A stretch of 56,957 bases of DNA from Bacillota bacterium (GCA_023429785.1 JAEZDD010000002.1:1-56957), one strand, 5' to 3'. Shown: positions 42,410-52,278, numbered from the stretch's first letter. A program made the numbers and translations. Notes: generated by a model from the sequence alone, not told the origin.

Positions 42410-43726
42410 ATGGAAAAATACAAATTAAAATTTATAAAGAACATAACGCTTATTCTTTTATGTATGACGACAATTTTGATTACTGCTTGTGATAATACTA
42501 ATTTTAGATATTTGATAAGTGATTCGGCAATAGAAACAATTAAAGGCTCGGAGGCTGTCACAACTGACACCGCAAACGGGAATGCTGCTTCAACAACAGC
42601 AAAAGCAACCAATCCAAATACGGCAAAGGATACAACCACAACAGCAAAAGGTCAGACAACCCAAAAGCCCACCACGACGTATCCGCCGGTAACAACTAAT
42701 CTTAACGAGACGGTTTATAACTTATCACCAGCCCAAAAAACCGCATACATACAAATACTCAACGGGCTGAATAATTTCAAATCGCCTATTCCTATCACCT
42801 GTGATATTACGCTTAGTGAATTTGAGCCGGTATTCATTGCTATTAAGGGGAATGAATTTAAATATCCTCAAATGTCAAACAGCATTACTACATATTACGA
42901 CGAAAATTCAAAAAAGGTTAGCTCCGTCAAGATTGATTATCTGTGCAATGCGGCACAGACTCAGGCTCTCAACGCAGAGCTTGAGGCGAGGGTCAGCCAG
43001 ATTTTAGGCGGAATAACCTCCGACATGAACGAATTTGACAAGATAAAATACATACACGATACGATCATAAAAAACTGCACCTATGATGAAAATGCGACGA
43101 ACGCATATAGTGCTTATGGCGCATTGGTTGAAGGTCGGGCAGTATGCGAGGGATATTCAAAGGCAATGGCAATGCTTTGCAACAGGATTGGCATCGAGTG
43201 CGTTATTGTAACAGGCAAGGGCGGGAATCAGGAGCATATGTGGAATATGCTGAAATATAACGGCAACTGGTATCACATGGATGTGACATGGGATGACCCT
43301 GTCGGCGTTTCTGATGAGGATTATGTCGGATATGCGTTTTTTAATCTGACAACAGCTCAGATTAAGGTAGACCATTCTATTGACTATGATGCGCCGTATT
43401 CAGTCCCGGTCGCAACAGCAACAGAGGGGAATTATTACATATATACCAAAACGTTCGCCCGTTCATACGTTGAAGCAGCCGACATCATTAAAAATGAAGC
43501 TATCAGGATTAATGCTTCAAAGGGCACTTTAATAACAATAAAGGTTGACAGCTCGGTATACGACAGTGTTTATAACAAGCTATTTAACGAAAGGGACACA
43601 AATGGATATACGAATATCAGCTCGATATTTTATGCTGTTAACACAAAGCTTTCGAACAAAGCGACTCCTGTTTCCTGCTTCCCAAAGGATTCCAGCTGTA
43701 TTATTTCTATAAATCTGCGTTATTAA
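42410..43726 (+). CDS. Lipoprotein with transglutaminase-like domain
   Basis: 438 residues. A lipobox sets C27 as the lipidated residue. Residues 48-97 are a Thr-rich linker, and a transglutaminase/protease-like domain follows with C246 (AVCEGYS), H276 (QEHMWN) and D291 (HMDVTWDD), the expected triad. The last 110 residues are of unknown fold. Such proteins may act as peptidases or cross-linkers at the cell surface; the substrate is unknown. Context beside a CNNM protein gives no clear clue. Confidence 0.88.
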   Translation: MEKYKLKFIKNITLILLCMTTILITACDNTNFRYLISDSAIETIKGSEAVTTDTANGNAASTTAKATNPNTAKDTTTTAKGQTTQKPTTTYPPVTTNLNETVYNLSPAQKTAYIQILNGLNNFKSPIPITCDITLSEFEPVFIAIKGNEFKYPQMSNSITTYYDENSKKVSSVKIDYLCNAAQTQALNAELEARVSQILGGITSDMNEFDKIKYIHDTIIKNCTYDENATNAYSAYGALVEGRAVCEGYSKAMAMLCNRIGIECVIVTGKGGNQEHMWNMLKYNGNWYHMDVTWDDPVGVSDEDYVGYAFFNLTTAQIKVDHSIDYDAPYSVPVATATEGNYYIYTKTFARSYVEAADIIKNEAIRINASKGTLITIKVDSSVYDSVYNKLFNERDTNGYTNISSIFYAVNTKLSNKATPVSCFPKDSSCIISINLRY

Positions 43727-43732
43727 TAAATA

Positions 43733-43781
43733 AAAAAACAAGCCATGAATTACCCTCGAGAAATCGGGGGTAATTTAGGCT
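43733..43781. terminator. Bidirectional terminator between lipoprotein gene and mnmA
   Basis: A 12-bp stem (43748-43759 with 43764-43775, GAAA loop, one T-G) extended by AGCC/GGCT (43741-43744 with 43778-43781). The A7 run before it gives a T run on the minus strand, so it mainly serves mnmA. Confidence 0.9.
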
Positions 43782-43808
43782 GAATTTCAAAGCATTATCA
43801 ATATTAAA

Positions 43809-44879
43809 TTATATAATTGTCCCGCCGCCGACAACAATATCTCCGTCATAAAATACGACTGCCTGACCCGGGGTTATTGCCCTTTGAGGCATGTCAAAAA
43901 CAGCGGTAACAGTTCCGTCGGAATTCGGCGTTAGTGTACACGGCTGCTCAAGCTGTTTATATCGGGTTCTTGCCTTGACCTTTAGCTGTTCAGTGAGGCA
44001 TTCGATTGAAATGAAATTGACATCACGAGCGACGAGAGTGTCTTTTAAAAGCTCGTCCTCTTCACCGAGCGTAACAGTATTGTCAACCGGATTTATACCG
44101 ACAACGAACATAGGCTTCCCGAATGCAAGCCCCAGCCCCTTTCGTTGCCCAATAGTATAGTGCGAAATGCCCTTATGCTCGCCGAGGATATTGCCCTTTG
44201 AGTCAATGAAAGCGCCGGGCTGGATTTTTTCACCGGTTGTCCTCTCGATAAAGCCGGCATAATCCCCGTCAGGGACAAAGCAAATGTCCTGGCTGTCGGG
44301 CTTGTTCGCATTGATTAGGTCGGAGGAGTCGGCGAGGATTCTCGCCTCGGTCTTTCGCATTTCCCCCATAGGGAAAAGCAGGCGTGAGAGCTGGCTCTGA
44401 GTCAGACTATATAGAACATAGCTCTGGTCCTTGGATTCATCAACTGCCTTTTTGAGAATAAACCGCCCGGAACCTTCGTCCTTCTCAATTCTTGCATAAT
44501 GCCCTGTCGCAAGATAATCACAGTCAAGAGAAATCGCGCGTCTGAGCATTTCGTCAAACTTGACATACCTGTTGCAGTCGATACAAGGGTTCGGCGTTTC
44601 GCCCTTTAGATATGCCCTTGTGAAGCGTGAAATAACCTGTTCGTTGAAATTATCCTTAAAGTTAAAGGTGTAATGGTCAACGCCGCAACGAGCCGCCACG
44701 CTTTTTGCATCCTCAACGTCAGAAAGCGAGCAACAGGTCTTGGCGGATTTTATCCCGATATCTTCATTTTCAAAAAGCTTCAGGGTGACACCGATAACAT
44801 CATATTTTTCCTTTAAGAGCAACAAGGCGACCGAGCTGTCGACGCCACCGCTCATTGCGAGCATAACCTTTTTTTTCAT
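43809..44879 (-). CDS. mnmA: tRNA-specific 2-thiouridylase
   Basis: 356 residues. It thiolates U34 of Lys, Glu and Gln tRNAs. PP-loop SGGVDS (10-15), then PNPCIDCN with C99 and C102, and SQDICFVPDGDY with C200; C99 and C200 are the catalytic pair. The beta-barrel tail is complete. It needs a sulfur donor such as the desulfurase at 1098; in many Firmicutes a desulfurase gene is adjacent, but here it is not. Confidence 0.97.
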   Translation of the reverse strand: MKKKVMLAMSGGVDSSVALLLLKEKYDVIGVTLKLFENEDIGIKSAKTCCSLSDVEDAKSVAARCGVDHYTFNFKDNFNEQVISRFTRAYLKGETPNPCIDCNRYVKFDEMLRRAISLDCDYLATGHYARIEKDEGSGRFILKKAVDESKDQSYVLYSLTQSQLSRLLFPMGEMRKTEARILADSSDLINANKPDSQDICFVPDGDYAGFIERTTGEKIQPGAFIDSKGNILGEHKGISHYTIGQRKGLGLAFGKPMFVVGINPVDNTVTLGEEDELLKDTLVARDVNFISIECLTEQLKVKARTRYKQLEQPCTLTPNSDGTVTAVFDMPQRAITPGQAVVFYDGDIVVGGGTII

Positions 44880-44914
44880 AAAAACTCCAATACAATATAG
44901 TTTTAACTATAAAA

Positions 44915-44943
44915 AGCTTAGCACTAATTTTTCAAAAAGTCAA
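44915..44943 (-). promoter_or_regulatory. Promoter of mnmA
   Basis: On the minus strand, TTGACT (44943-44938) and TAAGCT (44920-44915), 17-bp spacer, about 35 bp from the ATG. Confidence 0.6.
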
Positions 44944-45004
44944 CAATTCCAAATGAGGTTTAATTTTATAAAAACAGAGGATAATATTAAAAAGGAGAAT
45001 GAAT

Positions 45005-45286
45005 ATGGAATTTAAATATGAGCCAAACAGGATTTTTTTAAATGACGAAGAAGGGAAGCTTGTGGCTGAAGTGACTTTCCCTGACGTTTCAGAGGGGGTT
45101 GTTAATATCAACCATACCTTTGTTGACATATCGCTAAGGGGCAAAGGGATTGCGGGGAAGCTGATGGAGGAGGTCGTAAAAAAGCTAAGGGAAGAGGGAA
45201 AGAAGGCATATCCGACCTGTTCTTTTGCTGTTTCGTGGTTTGAAAAAAATGAACAGTTCAAGGACTTGTATGCCGATAAGAAATAG
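45005..45286 (+). CDS. Small GNAT-like acetyltransferase
   Basis: 93 residues from the second ATG, 7 nt after AAGGAG; the ATG at 44999 is too close to the site. It matches the YjdJ/NATD1-like small GNAT type: SLRGKGIAGKLMEEVVKKLREEG supplies the acetyl-CoA loop and helix, then YPTCSFAVSWFEKN. Target unknown. It may be shared with no neighbour; a 248-bp gap follows. Confidence 0.85.
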   Translation: MEFKYEPNRIFLNDEEGKLVAEVTFPDVSEGVVNINHTFVDISLRGKGIAGKLMEEVVKKLREEGKKAYPTCSFAVSWFEKNEQFKDLYADKK

Positions 45287-45438
45287 CGAAAGATTATTAA
45301 AAAGAGTAGCATTCCCTGATTATGTTTATATATTAATAGTATAAAATATATTCAGATATACGAATGTACGCATGACACGCACAAGCGTATTTCACAAGAA
45401 AACATAATAAATTGTAATAATTTTGGTTTTTATGACGA

Positions 45439-45468
45439 TTGACATTAATTTATCAAATAACATATAAT
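45439..45468 (+). promoter_or_regulatory. Promoter of the aspartate kinase gene
   Basis: TTGACA (45439-45444) and TATAAT (45463-45468), both perfect, 18-bp spacer. The remaining 45287-45438 holds a TACGC/GCGTA inverted repeat (45367-45389) and nothing else I can name. The leader of about 60 nt is too short for a lysine riboswitch. Confidence 0.85.
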
Positions 45469-45534
45469 TAAAGGGTTGATGAATAATACTTTACAATATT
45501 TTTAGTTACAATTAAATATAAGGGGAGAATACTT

Positions 45535-46860
45535 GTGAATACTAAAGTGGTTAAATTCGGTGGGAGTTCGCTTGCTGACGCAAAGCAGTTTAAAAAGGTT
45601 GCTGACATTATTTTTGCTGACAAGTCTAGAAAATATGTGGTTCCGTCAGCTCCGGGGAAAAGATTTTCTGATGACACTAAAGTGACTGATATGCTGTATT
45701 CCTGTTATGACCTGGCGACAAAATCAAGCAATATTGACGACGAATTTTCTAAAATTAAGGATAGATACAACGGAATAATCTCAGACCTAGGGATTGAGCT
45801 GTCGCTTGAAAAGGAATTTGAAACGATAAAAGCCGGCTTTATCGGGAAGGCTGGACGCGACTATGCGGCATCACGAGGAGAATACTTAAACGGAATAATT
45901 TTAGCGAAATACCTGGGCTTTAATTTTGTTGACCCCGCTGAAGCAATATTCTTCACAGAAAACGGGAAGTTTGATATGGAGAGGACCAATGAGGTTTTAG
46001 GGAAAAGACTATTAGCTCTTGAAAATGCGGTGGTTCCCGGATTTTATGGGGCAATGCCAAATGATACAATCAAGACATTTTCACGAGGCGGCTCTGACAT
46101 TACGGGTTCAATCGTTGCCCGTGCCGTCAACGCTGAGGTGTATGAAAACTGGACTGACGTTTCAGGCTTTTTGATATGCGACCCGAGAATTGTCGAGAAC
46201 CCTGAGGCGATAACCACAATAACCTACCGTGAGCTTCGTGAGCTTTCATATATGGGCGCAACAGTTCTCCACGAGGACGCAATTTTCCCTGTTCGGAAAG
46301 CGGGCATTCCTATTAATATCAAAAATACAAACGCACCGGAGGACGCAGGGACAATGATAGTTGAATCTGCCTCGGCGGAATCATGCAAATATACTATTAC
46401 CGGTATTGCCGGGAAGAAGGGCTTCGCTGTAATTAATCTTGAAAAGGATATGATGAACAGCGAAATCGGCTTCGGGCGGAAGGTTCTTGAGGTTTTTGAG
46501 AAAAACGAAATTTCATTTGAGCATATGCCTTCAGGGATTGACACAATGAGCATCATCGCTAACAGAGCTGATATTGAAGCCAAGGAAGAAGAAATATTAG
46601 CGGGACTAAAGAGGAATGTGAACCCTGACCATATTGAAATCGAGCGTGACCTTGCGCTTATCGCTATAGTTGGACGTGGGATGAAATCAACACGCGGAAC
46701 AGCGGGGAGGATTTTTTCGGCGCTGGCTCATAATCATGTCAACGTTAAAATGATTGACCAGGGGTCAAGTGAGCTGAATATAATTGTCGGTGTGAGCGAA
46801 GCTGATTTTGTGAGTGCAACAAAAGCGATTTATGACATATTTGTTATGCAACAGATTTAG
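45535..46860 (+). CDS. Aspartate kinase
   Basis: 441 residues, GTG start after AAGGGGAG. It phosphorylates aspartate, the first step to lysine, threonine and methionine. KFGGSSL opens the kinase domain; the FSRGGSDITGS block binds substrates, and two ACT domains fill about 290-441. Monofunctional. The feedback effector cannot be read from sequence. No other lysine or threonine gene is nearby. Confidence 0.95.
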   Translation: MNTKVVKFGGSSLADAKQFKKVADIIFADKSRKYVVPSAPGKRFSDDTKVTDMLYSCYDLATKSSNIDDEFSKIKDRYNGIISDLGIELSLEKEFETIKAGFIGKAGRDYAASRGEYLNGIILAKYLGFNFVDPAEAIFFTENGKFDMERTNEVLGKRLLALENAVVPGFYGAMPNDTIKTFSRGGSDITGSIVARAVNAEVYENWTDVSGFLICDPRIVENPEAITTITYRELRELSYMGATVLHEDAIFPVRKAGIPINIKNTNAPEDAGTMIVESASAESCKYTITGIAGKKGFAVINLEKDMMNSEIGFGRKVLEVFEKNEISFEHMPSGIDTMSIIANRADIEAKEEEILAGLKRNVNPDHIEIERDLALIAIVGRGMKSTRGTAGRIFSALAHNHVNVKMIDQGSSELNIIVGVSEADFVSATKAIYDIFVMQQI

Positions 46861-46908
46861 TCCAAATTAAGACAGAAAAATACTAACATAAACGCAAAAT
46901 CATATTAC

Positions 46909-46945
46909 AAAAATGTAGAGAAAATGATATTTCCCTACATTTTTT
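46909..46945 (+). terminator. Terminator of the aspartate kinase gene
   Basis: ATGTAG (46913-46918) pairs with CTACAT (46935-46940), extended inside by GAAA/TTTC after a mismatch and outside by A/T pairs, then a T run. Confidence 0.88.
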
Positions 46946-47047
46946 ATGGTTATTTTTAAACTGTTTTGGTAATAATATATGTAATAATAAATATTAAAAT
47001 AGTGTGTTAGTTAAAACCTACAAAAGTAAAAAATATTAAAAAAAGTG

Positions 47048-47076
47048 TTGTGAAAAATACAAAATAGTGTTATACT
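47048..47076 (+). promoter_or_regulatory. Promoter of the mre operon
   Basis: TTGTGA (47048-47053) and TATACT (47071-47076), 17-bp spacer, about 40 nt before mreB. The preceding AT-rich bases 46946-47047 show no gene. Confidence 0.7.
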
Positions 47077-47122
47077 AAAAAAGAAAATTAAAGGAAATAC
47101 AAATTTAGGGGGAAATTAATAT

Positions 47123-48136
47123 ATGTTTAACAAAGACATTGGAATAGATTTAGGAACAGCGAATACGCTTGTATATATGAGAGGAAAAGGAATAATAATC
47201 CGCGAGCCTTCTGTTGTCGCAGTTGACGCCAGAAGTGAAAGAGTTCGTTGTGTCGGACAGGAAGCGAAGGATGTTATCGGGAGAACTCCTGGCTCTATCG
47301 TTGCTGTTAGACCATTAAAGGACGGCGTTATCGCTGACTTTGATTATACCACAAGTATGCTTCAGGAATTCATTAAAAAGGCATTAAACGGAGCTATTTT
47401 TGCTAAGCCTCGTGTAATAATCTGTATCCCTTCCGGCGTTACCGCTGTTGAAAGACGTGCTGTTAAAGAGGCGGCTGAGAGTGCCGGAGCTAAGAGAGTT
47501 TCAATAATTGAAGAGCCTATGGCTGCTGCTATCGGGGCTGGTCTTCCTGTGGCTGAACCGACGGGGAGTATGATTGTCGATATCGGCGGTGGGACAAGCG
47601 AGGTTGCTGTTATTTCCCTTGGCGGTATTGTTACCTCACGTTCTGTGAGAGTTGCCGGCGACGAGTTTGATATGGCTATTATAAATTATATAAAGAAAAA
47701 GTATAACCTACTAATCGGTGAAAGAACAGCTGAAAACGTTAAAATTGCTATCGGCTCGGCTTTCCCTAGTGAAAACGACTCAACAATGGATATAAAGGGA
47801 AGAAACCTTTTGACAGGCTTGCCTGAAAATATCAATATTACGTCAACAGAGATTCGTGAGGCTCTTGCTGAGCCGCTTTCTCACATAATTGAGGCTATTA
47901 AAACCACACTTGAGAGAACTCCGCCTGAGCTTGCCGCTGACATTATCGACCAGGGCATTACTCTTGCCGGTGGCGGAGCATTGCTGAAGGGGCTTGACCG
48001 ACTAATCAACAACGAAACAGGTATGCCTGTATTTATCGCTGAAAATCCTCTTGATTGCGTCGCTGAAGGAACAGGGAAGGTTCTCGAAAACATAGAAAAG
48101 CTTCACGACGTATTGAATGACGACGTTAAATATTAA
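47123..48136 (+). CDS. mreB: Rod-shape protein MreB
   Basis: 337 residues, bacterial actin. IGIDLGTANTLVY is phosphate 1, IVDIGGGTSEVAVI is phosphate 2, and LAGGGALLKGLD is the adenosine motif. It organises the elongation machinery along the membrane. GGGGG site. First gene of the operon. Confidence 0.97.
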   Translation: MFNKDIGIDLGTANTLVYMRGKGIIIREPSVVAVDARSERVRCVGQEAKDVIGRTPGSIVAVRPLKDGVIADFDYTTSMLQEFIKKALNGAIFAKPRVIICIPSGVTAVERRAVKEAAESAGAKRVSIIEEPMAAAIGAGLPVAEPTGSMIVDIGGGTSEVAVISLGGIVTSRSVRVAGDEFDMAIINYIKKKYNLLIGERTAENVKIAIGSAFPSENDSTMDIKGRNLLTGLPENINITSTEIREALAEPLSHIIEAIKTTLERTPPELAADIIDQGITLAGGGALLKGLDRLINNETGMPVFIAENPLDCVAEGTGKVLENIEKLHDVLNDDVKY

Positions 48137-48204
48137 TATATGAATTAGCTTTGGGGCAGGCAGATGTGTCTGCCCCTTTTTAATAATTGTATGAGGTGAC
48201 AAGA

Positions 48205-49068
48205 GTGAAGGATTTTATCCATAGCGTTAAATTTAAAATTCTGGTTGGCATTCTGGCTCTTCTGGTTGGAATTATGCTATACGCAGCAAAAACAAGCGGG
48301 GACACATCGTATGTTTCTTCGTTTTTTGGCGCTATTTTTTCACCGATTCAGAAAGTTTCAACTACCATCTCAAACAAGGTTTCAACAACACTAGATATGC
48401 TTGTCAATTCAGACGATTATTACAAGGATAATCAGGAGCTGAAGGAAAAGCTGAATGAAATGTATAATCAATTGGTTGATTATAAGAATATTAAGGATGA
48501 AAATGCTCAGCTCAAGGAGGTTCTCGGACTTAAAGAGCATAATCCGGACCTCAAATTTTCACCGCCATGTAAAATAATCGGAAGAACAACAAATGACCTG
48601 TATCAGTCGTTTTTCATAGACAGGGGGAGCCGCGACGGGATAAAGCTTCGCGACCCTGTTATCACGAAGGAGGGCTTGGTCGGTATAGTCAGCGATGTTC
48701 AGCTGACCTATTCAAAGGTTACGACGGTTCTTTCGCCACAATTCCCAATCGGTGTGTATAGCGTTGACGCGAATGTTCCGGGTACAATTCAGGGTGACCT
48801 CGAAAGCGCTGAAAAAGGGCTGACAAAAATGCTTTATATCAGCCGTGACAGCAACATTAAGACAGGCGATGTTATTGTTACTTCAGGGACCAGCGGGCTT
48901 GTCCCAAAAAACAGGATTATCGGGACTGTTGAGGAGGTTTCACCTGATAAAGGCGGGCTTTCTCTTGTTGCAACAATTAAGCCTATTGTCAATATTGAGA
49001 GCTTAACAGACGTTTTCGTTCTGGTTGGATTTGAAGGGCAGGGTGACGGCTTTGATGAACACAAATAG
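48205..49068 (+). CDS. mreC: Rod-shape protein MreC
   Basis: 287 residues. GTG start 5 nt after GAGGTGA; a longer frame starts inside that site. A single N-terminal membrane helix (about 8-28) is followed by a coiled coil (about 70-105) and the two beta-barrel domains that bind PBP2. It overlaps mreD by 14 bp. Confidence 0.95.
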   Translation: MKDFIHSVKFKILVGILALLVGIMLYAAKTSGDTSYVSSFFGAIFSPIQKVSTTISNKVSTTLDMLVNSDDYYKDNQELKEKLNEMYNQLVDYKNIKDENAQLKEVLGLKEHNPDLKFSPPCKIIGRTTNDLYQSFFIDRGSRDGIKLRDPVITKEGLVGIVSDVQLTYSKVTTVLSPQFPIGVYSVDANVPGTIQGDLESAEKGLTKMLYISRDSNIKTGDVIVTSGTSGLVPKNRIIGTVEEVSPDKGGLSLVATIKPIVNIESLTDVFVLVGFEGQGDGFDEHK

Positions 49069-49615
49069 CAGAAAAGTCAGAACGAAGCTTGCGATAAAAT
49101 GGGTTATATTCTCCGTCATAATTATTCTGGCGTTCATTTTTTCAACAACAGGTAATAATCATTTTGCGAAGCCTTTGTTATTAATTCCGATTGTTGTATG
49201 TATTAGCATTGATGAAAATGAGCTTATTTCTGGGATAATCGGGGCTGTATGCGGGCTTTTGATTGACATGTCCTGCGGCAGATTGCTAGGCTTCAATGCT
49301 ATCTTGATAATGGTTTGTGCCGTATCCAGCTGTCTTTGCTTCAGACATTTAATGAGAAAGAATTTTTTGAATGCAATGGCGCTCACCGCAATAATTGCCA
49401 TCATACAGGGGGTATTTGACCTTTTGTTCTATTATGTCATGTGGAATACCCAAGGCTACATGATTGTGCTTAATAAAATCACGATTCCGTCGGTAATATT
49501 CACTGTGATATCATCGCTCATAATATATTTTTTATTTAAAAAGATAGTATCCTTATTCGCCGAGAGGGAAATTGTTGTTCTGGAAGATAACAGATACACC
49601 GCTGACAAAAAGTAA
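49055..49615 (+). CDS. mreD: Rod-shape protein MreD
   Basis: 186 residues, five to six predicted membrane segments. MreD is poorly conserved; the call rests on place, size and topology, and on the typical LLIDMSCGRLLGFNA segment. The start lies inside the end of mreC, with AGGGTGA upstream. Confidence 0.9.
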   Translation: MNTNSRKVRTKLAIKWVIFSVIIILAFIFSTTGNNHFAKPLLLIPIVVCISIDENELISGIIGAVCGLLIDMSCGRLLGFNAILIMVCAVSSCLCFRHLMRKNFLNAMALTAIIAIIQGVFDLLFYYVMWNTQGYMIVLNKITIPSVIFTVISSLIIYFLFKKIVSLFAEREIVVLEDNRYTADKK

Positions 49616-49629
49616 TAACGGGAGGGTTT

Positions 49630-51666
49630 ATGAACAAGCTTTCAAAAAAAATCAGAAGTATTTCTTTAGTCATTTTGCTGGTTGGAGCTTTTGTATTTTC
49701 TATCCTTCAACTAATGAAATTTCAGATTGTTGAGGGCGAAGACCTCAACATGCAATCCATAAAAAAAACCTCAGGCACTCAGGAGGTTATTGCGCCACGA
49801 GGTGAAATTATTGACAGCCAGGGGAACCCGCTTGTTAAAAACGAAGTGGGCTTTAATGTAATCATTGACGCAGCATACTTCCCGGCTGATATTCAGCAGC
49901 AGAATACGATTATTCTAAAGACGGTTAATCTTTTAAAAGCATCTAACGTCGCTTGGGTTGACACCATGCCAATTTCAAAGGAGAAGCCATACAAATTTAT
50001 TGACAGCGACCCGACACTTGTGTCAAAGCTGAAAACGAATCTGAGGCTTAATTCCTATGCGACCCCCGACAACTGTATGGACAAGCTGATTGAATTGTAT
50101 GCAATTTCTCCGGATTATACTCAGGAAGAGATAAGGACAATAGCGGGGATTCGTTATGAAATGCTCGCCATTAACTTTTCGCTAAGCAACAATTATACCT
50201 TTGCTAAAGGCATTCCATCATCCATTGTTTCAAAGGTGAAGGAGCTTTCATATTCATTGCCGGGGATTGATATTAATGAGGTCCCGAATCGTGTATATGC
50301 CGACGGGGCGATTTTTCCGCATGGGCTGGGGACGATAGGGCCAATCTATGCTGAGGAAATGGGTTCGCTCAAGGAGCAAGGCTATAAAATGAATGATTTC
50401 GTCGGGAAGAGCGGCATCGAAAAGATTATGGAAAACCAGCTCCGCGGGACAAACGGGACAAGGAATGTTCTAATCGGCCCAAACAAACAGGTTGTATCTA
50501 TTGAGGATACTAAGCCGGCTGTTGCGGGGAACACCGTTCAGCTCACTTTTGACGGGAAGTTTCAGTCGAAGGTTCAGAATATTCTGGCCAATATAATAGA
50601 AGGACAAAAGAAAACGACAATAGGGAAGAATGCGAATGCCGGCGCTGCTGTTGTTCTTGATGTAAAAACCGGTGCAGTGAAGGCTATGGCGACCTATCCA
50701 AGTTTTAATATAAATGATTATTCAACAAATTATACTCAGATTGCGAACGATATAAACAAGCCGTTAATCAACAGGGCTATAGACGGAATATATCGTCCGG
50801 GCTCAACCTTTAAGACTGTGACAGCTACAGCCTCACTTAACGAAGGGCTTATTGATGAAAACACGAAATTCACCTGTCAACAAATATATAAATATTCCGA
50901 TGTTGAAATGAAATGCACAGGCTATCATGGAAGCATAAATGTCGTGACGGCATTACAGGTATCCTGCAATATCTTTTTCTATCAGGACGGCGAAAGGCTC
51001 GGGAACGCTCGACTTGTTGATTATGAGAAAAAGTTTGGGCTGACTGTTCCGTTGAATTTTGAGCTAGGCGGGAAGCAAGGTTACGCAGCGTGTCCCGATA
51101 CCTTTCAAACCTTCGGTATGACATGGACGCCCGGTCAACAGCTTCAGGCTTCAATCGGTCAGTCAGAGGTCGGAGTAACACCGCTTCAGATGGCTGTTCA
51201 GGCAATGACTATTGCCAACAAGGGTGTCAGATACCGCCCATACATCATTGATTCTGTTGTGAGCTATGACAGAAGCAAGATAATCAGCAAGACTCAGCCT
51301 GTTATTGAAAGCACCATCGAGGACAAAACAGGGAAAACCTTTGACATAGTGAAGCAAGGCATGATACTTGCCGCTAAAAACACAGATGCTTCTCCTTTTT
51401 ATGATAACTACGCAGACAAAAAGAAGGATTCCTTGAACGGGCTTCCTTTTGAAACAGCAATAAAAACGGGAACACCTCAGACCTATGCTGAAAATGTAAC
51501 AAACAACTGTGTAATCGGATTTTATCCGGCACAGAACCCTGAAATCGCATTCTGCGTCTATGTTGAGAATGGTGATTATTCAAAATATGCGGTTAGAAGA
51601 ATTATTGACGCTTATTATGGCTATGATCAAGTTGTGCAGAATGACCAAAGTTCACTGGCAGATTAA
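49630..51666 (+). CDS. mrdA: Penicillin-binding protein 2 (elongasome transpeptidase)
   Basis: 678 residues, class B PBP. A membrane helix (11-29) is followed by the dimerisation domain with PRGEIIDSQGNPL, then the transpeptidase with STFK (S392, K395), SCN (445-447) and KTG (612-614). It cross-links side-wall peptidoglycan and is a beta-lactam target. 14 bp after mreD. No rodA partner follows directly. Confidence 0.96.
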   Translation: MNKLSKKIRSISLVILLVGAFVFSILQLMKFQIVEGEDLNMQSIKKTSGTQEVIAPRGEIIDSQGNPLVKNEVGFNVIIDAAYFPADIQQQNTIILKTVNLLKASNVAWVDTMPISKEKPYKFIDSDPTLVSKLKTNLRLNSYATPDNCMDKLIELYAISPDYTQEEIRTIAGIRYEMLAINFSLSNNYTFAKGIPSSIVSKVKELSYSLPGIDINEVPNRVYADGAIFPHGLGTIGPIYAEEMGSLKEQGYKMNDFVGKSGIEKIMENQLRGTNGTRNVLIGPNKQVVSIEDTKPAVAGNTVQLTFDGKFQSKVQNILANIIEGQKKTTIGKNANAGAAVVLDVKTGAVKAMATYPSFNINDYSTNYTQIANDINKPLINRAIDGIYRPGSTFKTVTATASLNEGLIDENTKFTCQQIYKYSDVEMKCTGYHGSINVVTALQVSCNIFFYQDGERLGNARLVDYEKKFGLTVPLNFELGGKQGYAACPDTFQTFGMTWTPGQQLQASIGQSEVGVTPLQMAVQAMTIANKGVRYRPYIIDSVVSYDRSKIISKTQPVIESTIEDKTGKTFDIVKQGMILAAKNTDASPFYDNYADKKKDSLNGLPFETAIKTGTPQTYAENVTNNCVIGFYPAQNPEIAFCVYVENGDYSKYAVRRIIDAYYGYDQVVQNDQSSLAD

Positions 51667-51706
51667 AGTAAATTCAACAATTATTTCTGATTGAGCCAAA
51701 ATGTCT

Positions 51707-51735
51707 TTTACAATTTCATAGTTTTGTGATAAAAT
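51707..51735 (+). promoter_or_regulatory. Possible promoter of mgsA
   Basis: TTTACA (51707-51712) and TAAAAT (51730-51735), 17-bp spacer. It predicts a leader of about 130 nt. mgsA may also be read through from the mre operon, as no terminator was found after mrdA. Confidence 0.5.
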
Positions 51736-51870
51736 TATAAAGGAATAATAGAAATAAGTTTCAATAATTTAAAGCACTAAAGTGGTGTTCAAGATAAATT
51801 TGATAATAATTTTGAAGCAAGCTAAAAATAAATATATTATATAACAGTGAAAGACGAAGGAGAGCTTATT

Positions 51871-52278
51871 ATGAACATCGCACTAATTGCACATGATTCT
51901 AAAAAAGAGCTTATGATTCAGTTCTGCATCGCTTATTGTGGAATTTTAAGCAGACATAACATTTGTGCAACTGGAACAACAGGTAAGCAGGTTGCGGAGG
52001 CGACCGGGCTTAACATTCAAAAATATTTAAGCGGAAGACAAGGTGGCGACCAACAGATTGCCGCTAGAATCTCATGCAATGAAATTGACATTCTGATGTA
52101 TTTCAGAGACCCGATAACACCAAAGCCGCACGAGCCGAACGAGCTTAACCTGCTCAGACTATGTGACGTGCATAACATCCCGCTTGCAACAAATATAGCA
52201 ACAGCCGAGGCATTGATACATGCATTATCTCGTGGTGACCTTGACTGGCGTGAAATTGTCAACCCAAAGAGAAGCTAA
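51871..52278 (+). CDS. mgsA: Methylglyoxal synthase
   Basis: 135 residues from the ATG after GAAGGAGAG. It turns dihydroxyacetone phosphate into methylglyoxal and phosphate. ALIAHDSKK, TGTTG (phosphate binding) and GGDQQIAA with catalytic D60 are present; D80 and H88 fit the other active-site places. In many Clostridia mgsA closes the mre/min/rodA cluster, so the location is conserved even though min genes and rodA are absent here. Confidence 0.95.
   Translation: MNIALIAHDSKKELMIQFCIAYCGILSRHNICATGTTGKQVAEATGLNIQKYLSGRQGGDQQIAARISCNEIDILMYFRDPITPKPHEPNELNLLRLCDVHNIPLATNIATAEALIHALSRGDLDWREIVNPKRS

Noticed and set aside
45469..45534. Lysine riboswitch before aspartate kinase
   Set aside because: The promoter leaves only about 60 nt of leader, far too short, and no terminator is present there.
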